DNA of 42,369 nucleotides. Origin: Flavobacterium sp. (lineage in GTDB: Bacteria; Bacteroidota; Bacteroidia; Flavobacteriales; Flavobacteriaceae). Below, piece by piece: positions 34,068 to 42,221 of the stretch. The notes beneath the pieces were generated by a model, which was not told the origin of the DNA, made no database searches, and saw nothing but the letters and a program-made list of their open reading frames with translations. Made by a program: the position numbers and the translations under genes. Positions within the stretch are counted from its first letter, which is position 1. Every line of letters starts with the position of its first letter. The stretch spans positions 1 to 42,369 of the forward strand of contig VEQT01000018.1 in NCBI GenBank assembly GCA_018883065.1. The letters are read 5' to 3'.

Positions 34068-34997
34068 CTATTTTTCTGGATTCCAGTAGATTTTGGCTTC
34101 GTTTAATTGTTGGTAGTTGCTGAACTTTTCTGCTGTCAATGGCTTTCGGTTTTGAGCTAATTTGGGAAGCTGTCGCAACAAGTCAACTAACGCCCAAAAA
34201 AGCGGTTTGACGATTCGAAATTGCCCCTGTCTGATAATTTTTTGTAGCTGTTTTATCACCGAATACATCCAAAAGTAAACCGCTTTTCGCAACGGATACA
34301 ACATAAAATACGTGTACCAATCGGCGCGCAGTGAACAACGATAGCGGAAAGAAAAACTAGCTTTATCTTGTGCCCTTGCAGACAAATCTACTCGGTGGTG
34401 CACCAAAATTTCGGGCACATAGTACACACTAAACCCCTGTTGAAACAACCGCAAACCTGCCCAATTTTCTTCGCCATAAAATTGATACCATTCCGGGTAA
34501 TTGGGGAGTGCATCCCAAGCCGTTTTTCGCCAAACGTGGCCGCAGCCCACAAAACTTTTAACTACTTGTGATACATCCGCACTAGCAGTTGTAGCAAGCT
34601 TTTGCGTAGACCAAAAAATACGAAAGGCCAATACGCCAGCCATGGGTTGGGAATCAAAGGTACGTTGAATCGATTCGAGCACTCCTTCAGTTAAAAAATG
34701 GGCGTCATCGTCTAAGGAAATTAAATAGTCGGCCTCTATTTTATTGAGCATTTGATTGCGGCAATACAAATAGCCTTTTGAAATTTCATTACGCCATAAT
34801 TCAACAGTGGGGAATTTATTTTTTACAACTTGATATGTTCCGTCGGTTGATCCGTCATCATAAACGACTACGCGTACTGCCGGATTTGCTATATAATCAG
34901 CAAGTGTGTGTAAGGTTTCACAAAGCGCTTGGCAACGATTTTTGGTCGCGATGAGGATGGCAAAAGTGACGGCTGAGGATTCCATTTGCAGCGCCAT
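34068..34997 (-). CDS. Glycosyltransferase family 2
   Basis: A GT-A enzyme of 309 residues. The ATG at 34997 shares one base with the upstream stop (TAATG); a later ATG four codons downstream is also possible. Motifs: VTFAILIATKNRCQALCE, VVVYDDGSTDGTYQV, ISKGYLYCRNQMLNK, the metal site in LISLDDDAHFL, and FYGEENWAGLRLFQQG as acceptor ED-type motif. It is the last gene before neuA and so may act close to the sialic acid addition, but GT2 enzymes normally use nucleoside-diphosphate sugars, not CMP-sugars. Linkage unknown. Confidence 0.88.
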   Translation of the reverse strand: MALQMESSAVTFAILIATKNRCQALCETLHTLADYIANPAVRVVVYDDGSTDGTYQVVKNKFPTVELWRNEISKGYLYCRNQMLNKIEADYLISLDDDAHFLTEGVLESIQRTFDSQPMAGVLAFRIFWSTQKLATTASADVSQVVKSFVGCGHVWRKTAWDALPNYPEWYQFYGEENWAGLRLFQQGFSVYYVPEILVHHRVDLSARAQDKASFSFRYRCSLRADWYTYFMLYPLRKAVYFWMYSVIKQLQKIIRQGQFRIVKPLFWALVDLLRQLPKLAQNRKPLTAEKFSNYQQLNEAKIYWNPEK

Positions 34998-36004
34998 TAA
35001 TAGGTAGAAGCGTGGGTTTTTGGCAAGCCTTTGAAACGATAAAACCAAGCTTTTATCAGCTGATTTTTTAGGATATGCTTAAATAATTTGTGTTTTAAAA
35101 AAAGTGAAAAGGACGTGGCTGACGGCAACGGTTTCACTGAAATGGCAGGAAGCACCGCTTGTTTTCCTGAATAGTCAATCTCATCCATCCAGGGCTCAAA
35201 TGCATTGCCCATGTGGTACGCATAATTGGCATAGGTAGTGAGGCGCCAAGTGTTTTTGCGCCAAGCCAATTCGTCGAGATAGGTTTCACTGGTTCCGCCC
35301 ATACGGTATTCGGTAAAGGATTGAATCGAATCAAATAAGGCCCGCTTGTAGGTAGCTACAAAATGACCAGCGCCTACATAAGCTGTAATTCCCGAAACCG
35401 ATTTTACGCACAATGTATATTGACCATGCGCGGGATTTGATGGCCCCCACCCGATGCTTTGGTGAAATTTTTCCATGGAAACAGGATCTTGTACCGAGAA
35501 AAATCGGAGTTGTTTACTTGTAAATAAATCAAATAACACATTGGAGCAATGTTGTAAAAACAAGCGGTATTGTGGCACTATACCCACTACCCCAGCCTTT
35601 GGAAAAGACAAAAACACCTCTTGAGTTGCTTGTTGCCAACCGGGCAAAAATAACACATCACTATCGGCCAAGGTAACCAAAGCTTGGCGGTGCCCCACAA
35701 GTCCTTTGAGTAAAGCGTTTACTTTACCAATAGCAGTGGTCTGAATAAGTTCGTGAATGTGACCTTCTTGCCACAATTGGGTTAAATAATTGGCGGTAAT
35801 AGAATCACTACCATTATTGACTACCGTGATAAAAGTAGCCGAATGGCTTGTAGAGAATAACGAGTCCAGACACTTTTGCACTATGCGTAAACTATCGGTA
35901 AAATAGCCTTCTTGATTTGGAATATGCACAGGAATAATCACCTGATGCGTAAAAACTGCTTCAGCTAGTGGTTGGTCTTTATGTGGATTTAAGCCGACAC
36001 GCAT
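34997..36004 (-). CDS. Glycosyltransferase family 2-like
   Basis: A GT-A-like protein of 335 residues. It shows QVIIPVHIPNQEGY, a nucleotide-binding ITVVNNGSDSITANYL, and LVTLADSDVLFLPGWQ, in which DSD stands for the DxD metal motif. Acceptor-side motifs are less clear: MGGTSETYLDELAWRKN could provide the catalytic acidic residues. About 45 C-terminal residues are basic and may touch the membrane. It overlaps the next GT2 by one base and lies two bases after the FkbM methyltransferase gene, so the three are co-translated. The donor is unknown. Confidence 0.82.
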   Translation of the reverse strand: MRVGLNPHKDQPLAEAVFTHQVIIPVHIPNQEGYFTDSLRIVQKCLDSLFSTSHSATFITVVNNGSDSITANYLTQLWQEGHIHELIQTTAIGKVNALLKGLVGHRQALVTLADSDVLFLPGWQQATQEVFLSFPKAGVVGIVPQYRLFLQHCSNVLFDLFTSKQLRFFSVQDPVSMEKFHQSIGWGPSNPAHGQYTLCVKSVSGITAYVGAGHFVATYKRALFDSIQSFTEYRMGGTSETYLDELAWRKNTWRLTTYANYAYHMGNAFEPWMDEIDYSGKQAVLPAISVKPLPSATSFSLFLKHKLFKHILKNQLIKAWFYRFKGLPKTHASTY

Positions 36005-36006
36005 AG

Positions 36007-36687
36007 TTAAATTGTGGTATCGATATAAAACAAATTACCTAAATCTTGGTGTATTACCGATTTGGCTAACAAGCGATATTGAACACCTTCTAGGTATTTC
36101 GTAATCGGCGAATATAAATCGGCAGCCAAGGGTGTATCGGTTTCGATCACAACTAGTTTAGGACGAAAACGATTCCAATCGTTGGTTTTTAATACCTCGA
36201 GATCATAACCTTCTACATCTATATCAAAAAAATCCAAGCGATCAGTAGCTGTCAAGTGCTTAGACAAAATCGAATCCAATCGATAAACCGGAATTGATTT
36301 TACGGCTTTAATTTGAGATGTCAATTGGTGTTTTTCAATAAATGAACGATCCAATGTATTCATAGAACTATGCGGATCGTGCAACATATAGTAATCAAGC
36401 GGTTCCGATTGGTCTCCAATGGCGCAATTTTCAAAAATATCAGTTGATCGAAATTGACGATACAACTTGAGCAATTCGGGATTGGGATCGATGCAAATGC
36501 CTTTCCATCCGCGCAAATAAAAATAATAGGTGTTGGATGCTTTTACCGGATGCCAGCACCCCACATCTACATAGGTTCCTGGCGTATGGGCTTGAATCAA
36601 CTTCATGAGTTGAATATCATCACCTGTCTTAGAAAAACTAACTTGGTATTTCTTATACAGGATATTGCGAATTTTATCTACAATCAT
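36007..36687 (-). CDS. FkbM-family methyltransferase
   Basis: A SAM-dependent O-methyltransferase of 226 residues. The ATG at 36687 is chosen because it forms an ATGA overlap with the wzt stop; an ATG four codons earlier is less likely. The SAM-binding motif is TYVDVGCWHPVKASNTYYFY with GICIDPNPE (the acidic residue that holds the SAM ribose). The FkbM signature is DFFDIDVEGYDLEVLKTNDW. Such enzymes methylate sugar hydroxyls in many surface glycan loci. Because it is coupled to wzt, whose C-terminal domain is of the type that reads chain ends, it may cap the glycan with a methyl group. Confidence 0.88.
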   Translation of the reverse strand: MIVDKIRNILYKKYQVSFSKTGDDIQLMKLIQAHTPGTYVDVGCWHPVKASNTYYFYLRGWKGICIDPNPELLKLYRQFRSTDIFENCAIGDQSEPLDYYMLHDPHSSMNTLDRSFIEKHQLTSQIKAVKSIPVYRLDSILSKHLTATDRLDFFDIDVEGYDLEVLKTNDWNRFRPKLVVIETDTPLAADLYSPITKYLEGVQYRLLAKSVIHQDLGNLFYIDTTI

Positions 36688-37961
36688 TGAGCAGTCCAAT
36701 TTTGGTTTACTAAAAAAGCGCCATGCTTACGCGCAATAGGCATTTGTCCGGTTTTGAAAAAATCGGATGAAATGACTTCGAGCTCAAAGGCATCGGTTAT
36801 TTCATCACAAAATCCATTTTTATAAGCCATCCAAGTAGTCGCTCGGTAAGTTCCTTCGGTTAAAGTAAATTGAGGCATTTCACAGCAAATATGCTTTATT
36901 TCATCTGAGGATCCGCCAGAAAAACTAGCATCGTAACGATTGGAAAGCGTAAAAACCGGAAAATTTAATTCATTTCTAAATACCACATAAAAGGCCAAAG
37001 CACCCAAATCTTTTTTGGGTATAACCCGGTTAAGACTAAAGCGCATCCGAATAGAATTGCCTACTACCAATTGCTGTTGTAAGCTGTCATTCTCATCAAA
37101 ACTAATTGATTCTACATACAAATCGCCTTCGGTTTTTCGGTTTTGGAAGGCAATAGCAGGAAACGAGTCGGTTTTTAAATACTGTTGAATAGCCAACTCT
37201 GTAGGATATTTTTCTGAAATATGACCCTGGTTCATAATTAAAACCGAATTGGTCAAGGCCGTAATGGCAGTCATATCATGACTTACAAATAAAATGGTTC
37301 TTCCCTCGCCTTTAGAAATGGCTTGCATTTTCCCTATCGCTTTTTTCTGAAAATCAGCATCTCCTACAGCCAACACTTCATCTACAATTAGAATTTCGGG
37401 TTCCAAATGCGCCGCTACGGCAAATGCCAAACGGACCGTCATTCCGCTACTGAATCGTTTCACTGGCGTATCAATGTACCGTTCACAACCTGAAAAATCG
37501 ATGATTTCGTCTAATTTTGAACTGATTTCACGACGCGTCATGCCCAATATGGCGCCATTCAAATAAATATTTTCCCGACCGGTCAACTCAGCATGAAAGC
37601 CGGTGCCTACTTCGAGCAAACTGGCCACACGACCTTTTATTTTGATCTCACCGCTGGTTGGGCTTGTAATTTGAGAAAGAACTTTAAGCAAGGTACTTTT
37701 GCCGGCACCATTTTTTCCGATTATGCCCACTGCTTCGCCTTGATTGACCTCAAAATTGATGTCCTTTAACGACCATACCACATCCGAATTTCCTTTGCTG
37801 CTTCGGTCATTGGTTTCGCCTATTTTTAAAAAAGGATCGGCTTTACCTCTAATTTTGGTAAGCCAAAAACGTTCCAAATCACGCGACAAAGTGCCTGTAC
37901 CAATTTGTCCTATTTGGTAGGCTTTTGAAAGCTGTTCAACTTTGATTACTGTTTTACTCAT
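36684..37961 (-). CDS. wzt: Polysaccharide ABC exporter ATPase Wzt with C-terminal glycan-binding domain
   Basis: ATPase of an ABC-2 exporter for undecaprenyl-linked glycans. It has 425 residues. The ABC domain has Walker A IIGKNGAGKST (80-90), the signature RFSSGMTVRLAFAVAAHL, Walker B EILIVDEVLAVGDADFQKK and the H-loop in FVSHDM. The early SLKDINFEVNQGEAVGIIG is typical of Wzt/TagH. The last ~170 residues form the beta-sandwich Wzt_C domain (LYVESISFDEN, SIRMRFSLNRV, TLTEGTYRATTWMAY), which in E. coli O8/O9a-type systems recognises the modified non-reducing end. Its ATG follows the wzm stop directly, and it overlaps the FkbM gene by four bases. Confidence 0.93.
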   Translation of the reverse strand: MSKTVIKVEQLSKAYQIGQIGTGTLSRDLERFWLTKIRGKADPFLKIGETNDRSSKGNSDVVWSLKDINFEVNQGEAVGIIGKNGAGKSTLLKVLSQITSPTSGEIKIKGRVASLLEVGTGFHAELTGRENIYLNGAILGMTRREISSKLDEIIDFSGCERYIDTPVKRFSSGMTVRLAFAVAAHLEPEILIVDEVLAVGDADFQKKAIGKMQAISKGEGRTILFVSHDMTAITALTNSVLIMNQGHISEKYPTELAIQQYLKTDSFPAIAFQNRKTEGDLYVESISFDENDSLQQQLVVGNSIRMRFSLNRVIPKKDLGALAFYVVFRNELNFPVFTLSNRYDASFSGGSSDEIKHICCEMPQFTLTEGTYRATTWMAYKNGFCDEITDAFELEVISSDFFKTGQMPIARKHGAFLVNQNWTAQ

Positions 37962-38822
37962 CTAAATAGTATCCACAAAATTCTTTTCGGTCCGATTGAA
38001 TAAAAACAAACCAAAACCCAACAATAGTAAGGTACTTAAACCGGCATACCCCAAACTCAAAGTACTAAAACTGCCTTTTCCTAAAAAGCCATAGCGAAAA
38101 CATTCGATAATGGGCGTCATCGGATTTAGTTCAATAATAAATTTATAACGGGCTGGTGCGGCACTTAATGGATAAATTACGGTTGTGCCATACATGAGCA
38201 ATTGTACACCAAACGAAATCAAAAAGGCTAAGTCGCGGTATTTTGAGGTTAGCGCAGTAATTACTAAACCCATTCCCAAACCCATAAGGGCCATCAACAA
38301 AACTAAAATCGGAAACAACCAAAGTCCTGCTGTCAGTTGGAAAGTAAATGGGGTAGTAAAATAGTAATATACCATCATACAAAACAACAAGAGCAACTGA
38401 ACGCCAAATCGGACCAAATTACTCACAACAATACTGAGTGGTAAAATTAAACGTGGAAAATAAACTTTACTGAATAACGCTGCATTGTCTTTGAACACGG
38501 TACTTGTTTTGGTTAAGCAATCTGCAAAATAATTCCAAGCCGTTATTCCGGATAAATAAAATAAAAACTGGGGTAAACCATCTGTGCTAATACCTGCTAA
38601 ACGACCAAAAACAAATGCAAAGACAAGGGTTGTAAACAAAGGTTGTATAAAAAACCACAGCGGCCCGAGTATTGTTTGTTTGTAAAAACTGACAAAATCG
38701 CGTTTTACAAAAACGACCAATAAATCGCGGTAACGCCATAAGTCATGAATTTTTAAATCCAATACGGGCGATTTGGCCTTAATAATTAAATCCCAATCAG
38801 ACTGGGTGTTTTGTGCGTTCAT
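37962..38822 (-). CDS. wzm: Polysaccharide ABC exporter permease Wzm
   Basis: ABC-2 type permease, 286 residues from the ATG at 38822; an ATG at 38840 would add six residues but would sit on the predicted transcription start. Six membrane segments are visible, preceded by the cytoplasmic IHDLWRYRDLLVVFVKRDFVSFYKQT, a family landmark, and including GPLWFFIQPLFTTLVFAFVFG and YFADCLTKTSTVFKDNAALFSKVYFPR. With Wzt it moves a completed lipid-linked glycan across the inner membrane. It is the first gene of the ~22-kb minus-strand unit and has a candidate promoter. Confidence 0.92.
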   Translation of the reverse strand: MNAQNTQSDWDLIIKAKSPVLDLKIHDLWRYRDLLVVFVKRDFVSFYKQTILGPLWFFIQPLFTTLVFAFVFGRLAGISTDGLPQFLFYLSGITAWNYFADCLTKTSTVFKDNAALFSKVYFPRLILPLSIVVSNLVRFGVQLLLLFCMMVYYYFTTPFTFQLTAGLWLFPILVLLMALMGLGMGLVITALTSKYRDLAFLISFGVQLLMYGTTVIYPLSAAPARYKFIIELNPMTPIIECFRYGFLGKGSFSTLSLGYAGLSTLLLLGFGLFLFNRTEKNFVDTI

Positions 38823-38847
38823 GGGAGATATTCCTTGCATAGCTGGA

Positions 38848-38855
38848 CAAATATA
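38848..38855 (-). promoter_or_regulatory. Candidate -7 element ahead of wzm and the long glycan operon
   Basis: The minus strand reads TATATTTG, matching TAnnTTTG, 25 bases upstream of the wzm ATG at 38822. No TTG is placed 17-23 bases upstream. The 172-base gap between wzm and the divergent phosphatase gene shows no other clear site; on the plus strand I find no exact TAnnTTTG. Confidence 0.4.
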
Positions 38856-38994
38856 AGAAAACCAATTGGTTAAAAAATGGAGAGAAAAATCGCTTTGAAT
38901 GCTCTACACTGAAAATAATTTGCAGTATAATAATTTAATACTACTATTTTTTCTAACTAATTACCTAAATTAGCGGCAATTAACTAAAAAAAGC

Positions 38995-39735
38995 ATGTTT
39001 CCATTCCTCAGTAGAAAACCTTTTTTGAATGATTTAATACCCAGCAACCATGTGGATATTCATGCCCATTTATTGCCAGGTATAGACGACGGCGCGAAAA
39101 CCATTGAGGATTCGATTGAATTAATCACAGGCATGCAAGCACTTGGTATTGATCAATTTATAGCCACACCTCACGTAATGAGCGCCGTTTGGGAAAACAC
39201 GCGTGCAAACATAGAAGCCAATTATACGTCTACCAAGGCTCAATTGGCTACTCAAAAACCAGACGCTTCTTTGCGAGTAGCAGCCGAATATTTAATGGAT
39301 GGGACATTTTTGGAGCTCATGCACAAAGAACCGTTACTCACGCTCAAAGACAACTATGTTTTGGTAGAAATGTCCTACTTGAGTGCTCCGATTCAGCTGT
39401 ATGATATTATTTTTGAAATTCAATTGGAAGGATACAAGCCTGTTTTGGCCCATCCTGAACGCTATTTGTTTTACCACCAAAACACCCGAGAGTTCAACAA
39501 ACTCAAACAGCAAGGCTGTTTGTTTCAATTAAATTTATTGGCTACGGTGGGCTATTATGGAGCCAATGTAGCCCAAGCTGCTGAAACGATTTTACAAAAA
39601 GGAATGTATGATTTTGTGGGAACTGATGTACATCACCAAAACCACTTGAAAGGATTATCCCAACGCATTAGAACAAAAGGGATTGAAAACCTGAAAGAAG
39701 CAATGGCCAACAACCAACTATTCAGAACTAAATAA
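38995..39735 (+). CDS. PHP-type protein-tyrosine phosphatase (CpsB/CapC/YwqE family)
   Basis: Metal-dependent phosphatase that removes phosphate from the tyrosine cluster of its partner kinase (Wzc/CapB type). It has 246 residues with the PHP motifs HVDIHAHLLPGIDDGAKT, IATPHVM, VLAHPERY and FVGTDVHHQNH, which provide the His and Asp ligands of the metal centre. It is cytoplasmic. It lies on the plus strand, convergent with wzc, and shares a bidirectional terminator with it, so the phosphatase and its likely substrate are adjacent but not co-transcribed. Assignment to the polysaccharide branch of the PHP family is supported by this context. Confidence 0.92.
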   Translation: MFPFLSRKPFLNDLIPSNHVDIHAHLLPGIDDGAKTIEDSIELITGMQALGIDQFIATPHVMSAVWENTRANIEANYTSTKAQLATQKPDASLRVAAEYLMDGTFLELMHKEPLLTLKDNYVLVEMSYLSAPIQLYDIIFEIQLEGYKPVLAHPERYLFYHQNTREFNKLKQQGCLFQLNLLATVGYYGANVAQAAETILQKGMYDFVGTDVHHQNHLKGLSQRIRTKGIENLKEAMANNQLFRTK

Positions 39736-39778
39736 AAAAACAGCCTAGTGATATTCTTCAAACTAGGCTATTTTTTTT
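39734..39778. terminator. Bidirectional terminator between the PHP phosphatase gene and wzc
   Basis: The stem AGCCTAGT (39742-39749) against ACTAGGCT (39762-39769) has a 12-base loop, seven A on the left (39734-39740) and eight T on the right (39771-39778). It can therefore terminate both convergent genes. Confidence 0.85.
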
Positions 39779-39782
39779 ATGA

Positions 39783-42206
39783 TTATTTATTTTTTTTCTT
39801 GGCAAATGGATTGATAAACCACGGTTTTTTCTCCTCTTCTACTCCATAGCCATACCCGTAACCATAGCCATAGCCATAGCCATACCCGTAACCATAGCCA
39901 TAGCCATATCCGTAACCATACGTTTTACGCCAAACGGTTCGATTAAGTAAGATGGACATATTGGGTAATTTTTTCTCGATAAAGAATCCTTCGATCACTT
40001 TCAGGAAGCGTTTGTCCAAATAATTGGAACGGATTACATAGATAAAAGCATCTGCATATTTGGCTACCAAAGTAGTATCTGTTACCAAGGTGATAGGTGC
40101 TGTATCTACTACAATGTAATCGTATTCTGTTTTGAGTTGGGCAAATAATTCACCCAATTTGGAATTCATCAACAAATCTACTGGATTGGGCGGAATTACT
40201 CCAGAGGGCAAGATAAACAAGTTGTTGAGCTCCTCAATTTTCACGATATAGTCATTGATATCTTCATTTTGCTTTGCCAAATAATTCGTTAATCCCTTGC
40301 TTGGAAGGGTAACATAGCGGTCAATTTTGGGATTTCGAATATCTAACCCTATCAACAATACTTTTTTGTTGGTCATTGCTATTGTACTGGCCAAATTCAT
40401 GGTTACAAAGGTTTTTCCTTCCTTGGGCAATGTAGAAGTTACAAACACCGTCTTGGCCTGACCTTCGGGAACTGCACCTAACATAAAGTCTAAGTTGGTG
40501 CGCACAATTCGGATCGCTTCGGCCGAACTGGAGCGGCTGGATGCTTTGAAAATTTCATCTTCGGTTTCGGATTCGGGAACATCACCCAAAAACGGCACAA
40601 GTACTTTGCCTTCAATGTCTTGACGGTATTTGATTTTGGTATCAAACAAATCCAGAATGTAAATCAACGTGATTGGCAATAAAATTCCCCCAGCAAAAAA
40701 CAAAATATACACGATGTACTTAATGGGCGAAACGGGTGCCGAAGTAGCCATGGCTGCATCTATAATTTTGGCGTTTGGCGCTGTAACTGAAAGTGAAATC
40801 GCCAATTCTTCACGTTTTTGCAACAAGTACAAATACAAGGTTTCTTTAATTTTTTGTTGGCGATCAATAATGCGGTATTCGCGTTCTTGAGTTGGCACTC
40901 GGGTAATTTTGGCCTGATTCAAGTTATTTTGCTTTTCGATATCCGCCAACTTTATTTTCAAACCGGTTTGCAAGCGATTTAAACTTTCTTTGATGCCTTG
41001 ACTTAATTCGGCTATTTTTTGATCCAGGTTGATAATAATGGCATTTTTGGCTGTACCGTCTTTGCTGATGCGGTTGCGTTGCAAAACCAAATCGTTGTGC
41101 TGAATAATTTGTGGAGTGGCGGTATTTCCTTCTTCAGGTAGAATATTAACCGGAACAAGCTCGCCTTTGGCTTTTGTTTTCATGAAATCAATCATGGAAG
41201 CTACCACTTTAATTTGCGTTTCAGTCTCGATGGAAGCTTTCTCAAAATAAGATGAATTTTGTAGAAATATTCCTGACTCTGACACGATATCAGTTAATTT
41301 GTTGGCCTTTTTAAAGCCCTCGGCATCCTTTTCTACATCACCCAATTCTTCTGAAATAATGCGCAAACGATTTTCAACAAATGCTTGTGTAGTTTCAGAA
41401 ACATATTTTTTATCGGCTATGGCATCATCATTGTAAATTTCAATGATGGTGTTGAGTAAATCTTCGGCCTTTGCTCGAACGGGATCATTGACACTCAATT
41501 CAACTACACTGGTGTTTTTGTTTAATGGTGCAATGGTGAGTCGAGAACGGTAACTTTCTACTACATCTTTTAAACGCTTTTTAATGGCAGTTACTACAAA
41601 TTTCTTAGAGGGTTTAGCCGCATAGTGTGCCGTTTTGTTCACAATCAATTGCTGATTATTGGCTTGAATTACAGTCCCATATGCAAATTGTCCAATTTTG
41701 TTTTTGTCTTTTACGCTCAGTTCAAAGCTAGTGTTATCTATCCCCTTGATGACATAAGTTATTGCCTGATTATCGTAACTCTTTGCATTTTGCAGGAAAA
41801 CTAATTTTATTGGAGATTCCTTATACAACTCCACATCCTTTACACGTGCTTCTTCAAAATAGGTTAAATCAAAGTCAAGCTTTCTAACCGCATGTTCAAT
41901 TACTGTTCTAGATTTAATAATTTGAATTTCGTTGTCTACATTGCTCTTCACTCCGGTAAGCAAACCCAAATCGGAGAACGCTTGAAGCTCTGATTGTACG
42001 CCGCCTTTGGAATCGTCTTTCACTAAAATACTAGCCGAGGCTTTGTACATAGGAACGGTATATCGGATATAGAGAAAGGCCAACATCAAACTCAACACAG
42101 CGCCTGCAAGAATCCACTTCCAATGAATAAAATACTTCTCAATTTGCTCGCTTATATTGAGGCTTTTATCTCTGTTTTCGGTAACTAAATTTTGTAGTTT
42201 TTGCAT
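39783..42206 (-). CDS. wzc: Polysaccharide co-polymerase and BY-kinase Wzc with a Tyr-Gly repeat tail
   Basis: An inner-membrane tyrosine autokinase of 807 residues that controls polysaccharide polymerisation and export. A first membrane helix (about 31-48) leads into a Wzz-type periplasmic domain, then a long coiled-coil region with an RVPTQEREYRIIDRQQKIKE stretch, and a second helix at about 495-515. The cytoplasmic kinase has Walker A STLPKEGKT (around 590-597), Walker A' LLIGLDIRNP and Walker B YDYIVVDTAPI. The C-terminus, where Wzc proteins carry a tyrosine cluster, holds 13 uninterrupted Tyr-Gly dipeptides (763-788), followed by a short acidic then basic end. It lies 15 bases after wza; the likely phosphatase gene is convergent. 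Confidence 0.96.
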   Translation of the reverse strand: MQKLQNLVTENRDKSLNISEQIEKYFIHWKWILAGAVLSLMLAFLYIRYTVPMYKASASILVKDDSKGGVQSELQAFSDLGLLTGVKSNVDNEIQIIKSRTVIEHAVRKLDFDLTYFEEARVKDVELYKESPIKLVFLQNAKSYDNQAITYVIKGIDNTSFELSVKDKNKIGQFAYGTVIQANNQQLIVNKTAHYAAKPSKKFVVTAIKKRLKDVVESYRSRLTIAPLNKNTSVVELSVNDPVRAKAEDLLNTIIEIYNDDAIADKKYVSETTQAFVENRLRIISEELGDVEKDAEGFKKANKLTDIVSESGIFLQNSSYFEKASIETETQIKVVASMIDFMKTKAKGELVPVNILPEEGNTATPQIIQHNDLVLQRNRISKDGTAKNAIIINLDQKIAELSQGIKESLNRLQTGLKIKLADIEKQNNLNQAKITRVPTQEREYRIIDRQQKIKETLYLYLLQKREELAISLSVTAPNAKIIDAAMATSAPVSPIKYIVYILFFAGGILLPITLIYILDLFDTKIKYRQDIEGKVLVPFLGDVPESETEDEIFKASSRSSSAEAIRIVRTNLDFMLGAVPEGQAKTVFVTSTLPKEGKTFVTMNLASTIAMTNKKVLLIGLDIRNPKIDRYVTLPSKGLTNYLAKQNEDINDYIVKIEELNNLFILPSGVIPPNPVDLLMNSKLGELFAQLKTEYDYIVVDTAPITLVTDTTLVAKYADAFIYVIRSNYLDKRFLKVIEGFFIEKKLPNMSILLNRTVWRKTYGYGYGYGYGYGYGYGYGYGYGYGYGVEEEKKPWFINPFAKKKNK
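39843..39920. repeat. Hexanucleotide repeat tract encoding 13 Tyr-Gly units in wzc
   Basis: Thirteen tandem six-base units, each encoding Tyr-Gly. The codons vary (TAT or TAC; GGA, GGC, GGG or GGT), and the rarer TAC-GGx variant recurs with spacings of five and four units, which suggests duplication of larger blocks. Insertion or loss of whole units would keep the frame and change only the number of tyrosines. Confidence 0.9.
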
Positions 42207-42221
42207 AGATAAGTTCGGTGT

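Noticed and set aside
39843..39920. Tandem repeat considered as a CRISPR-like or non-coding array
   Set aside because: Units are six bases without spacers and lie in frame inside wzc, encoding Tyr-Gly.
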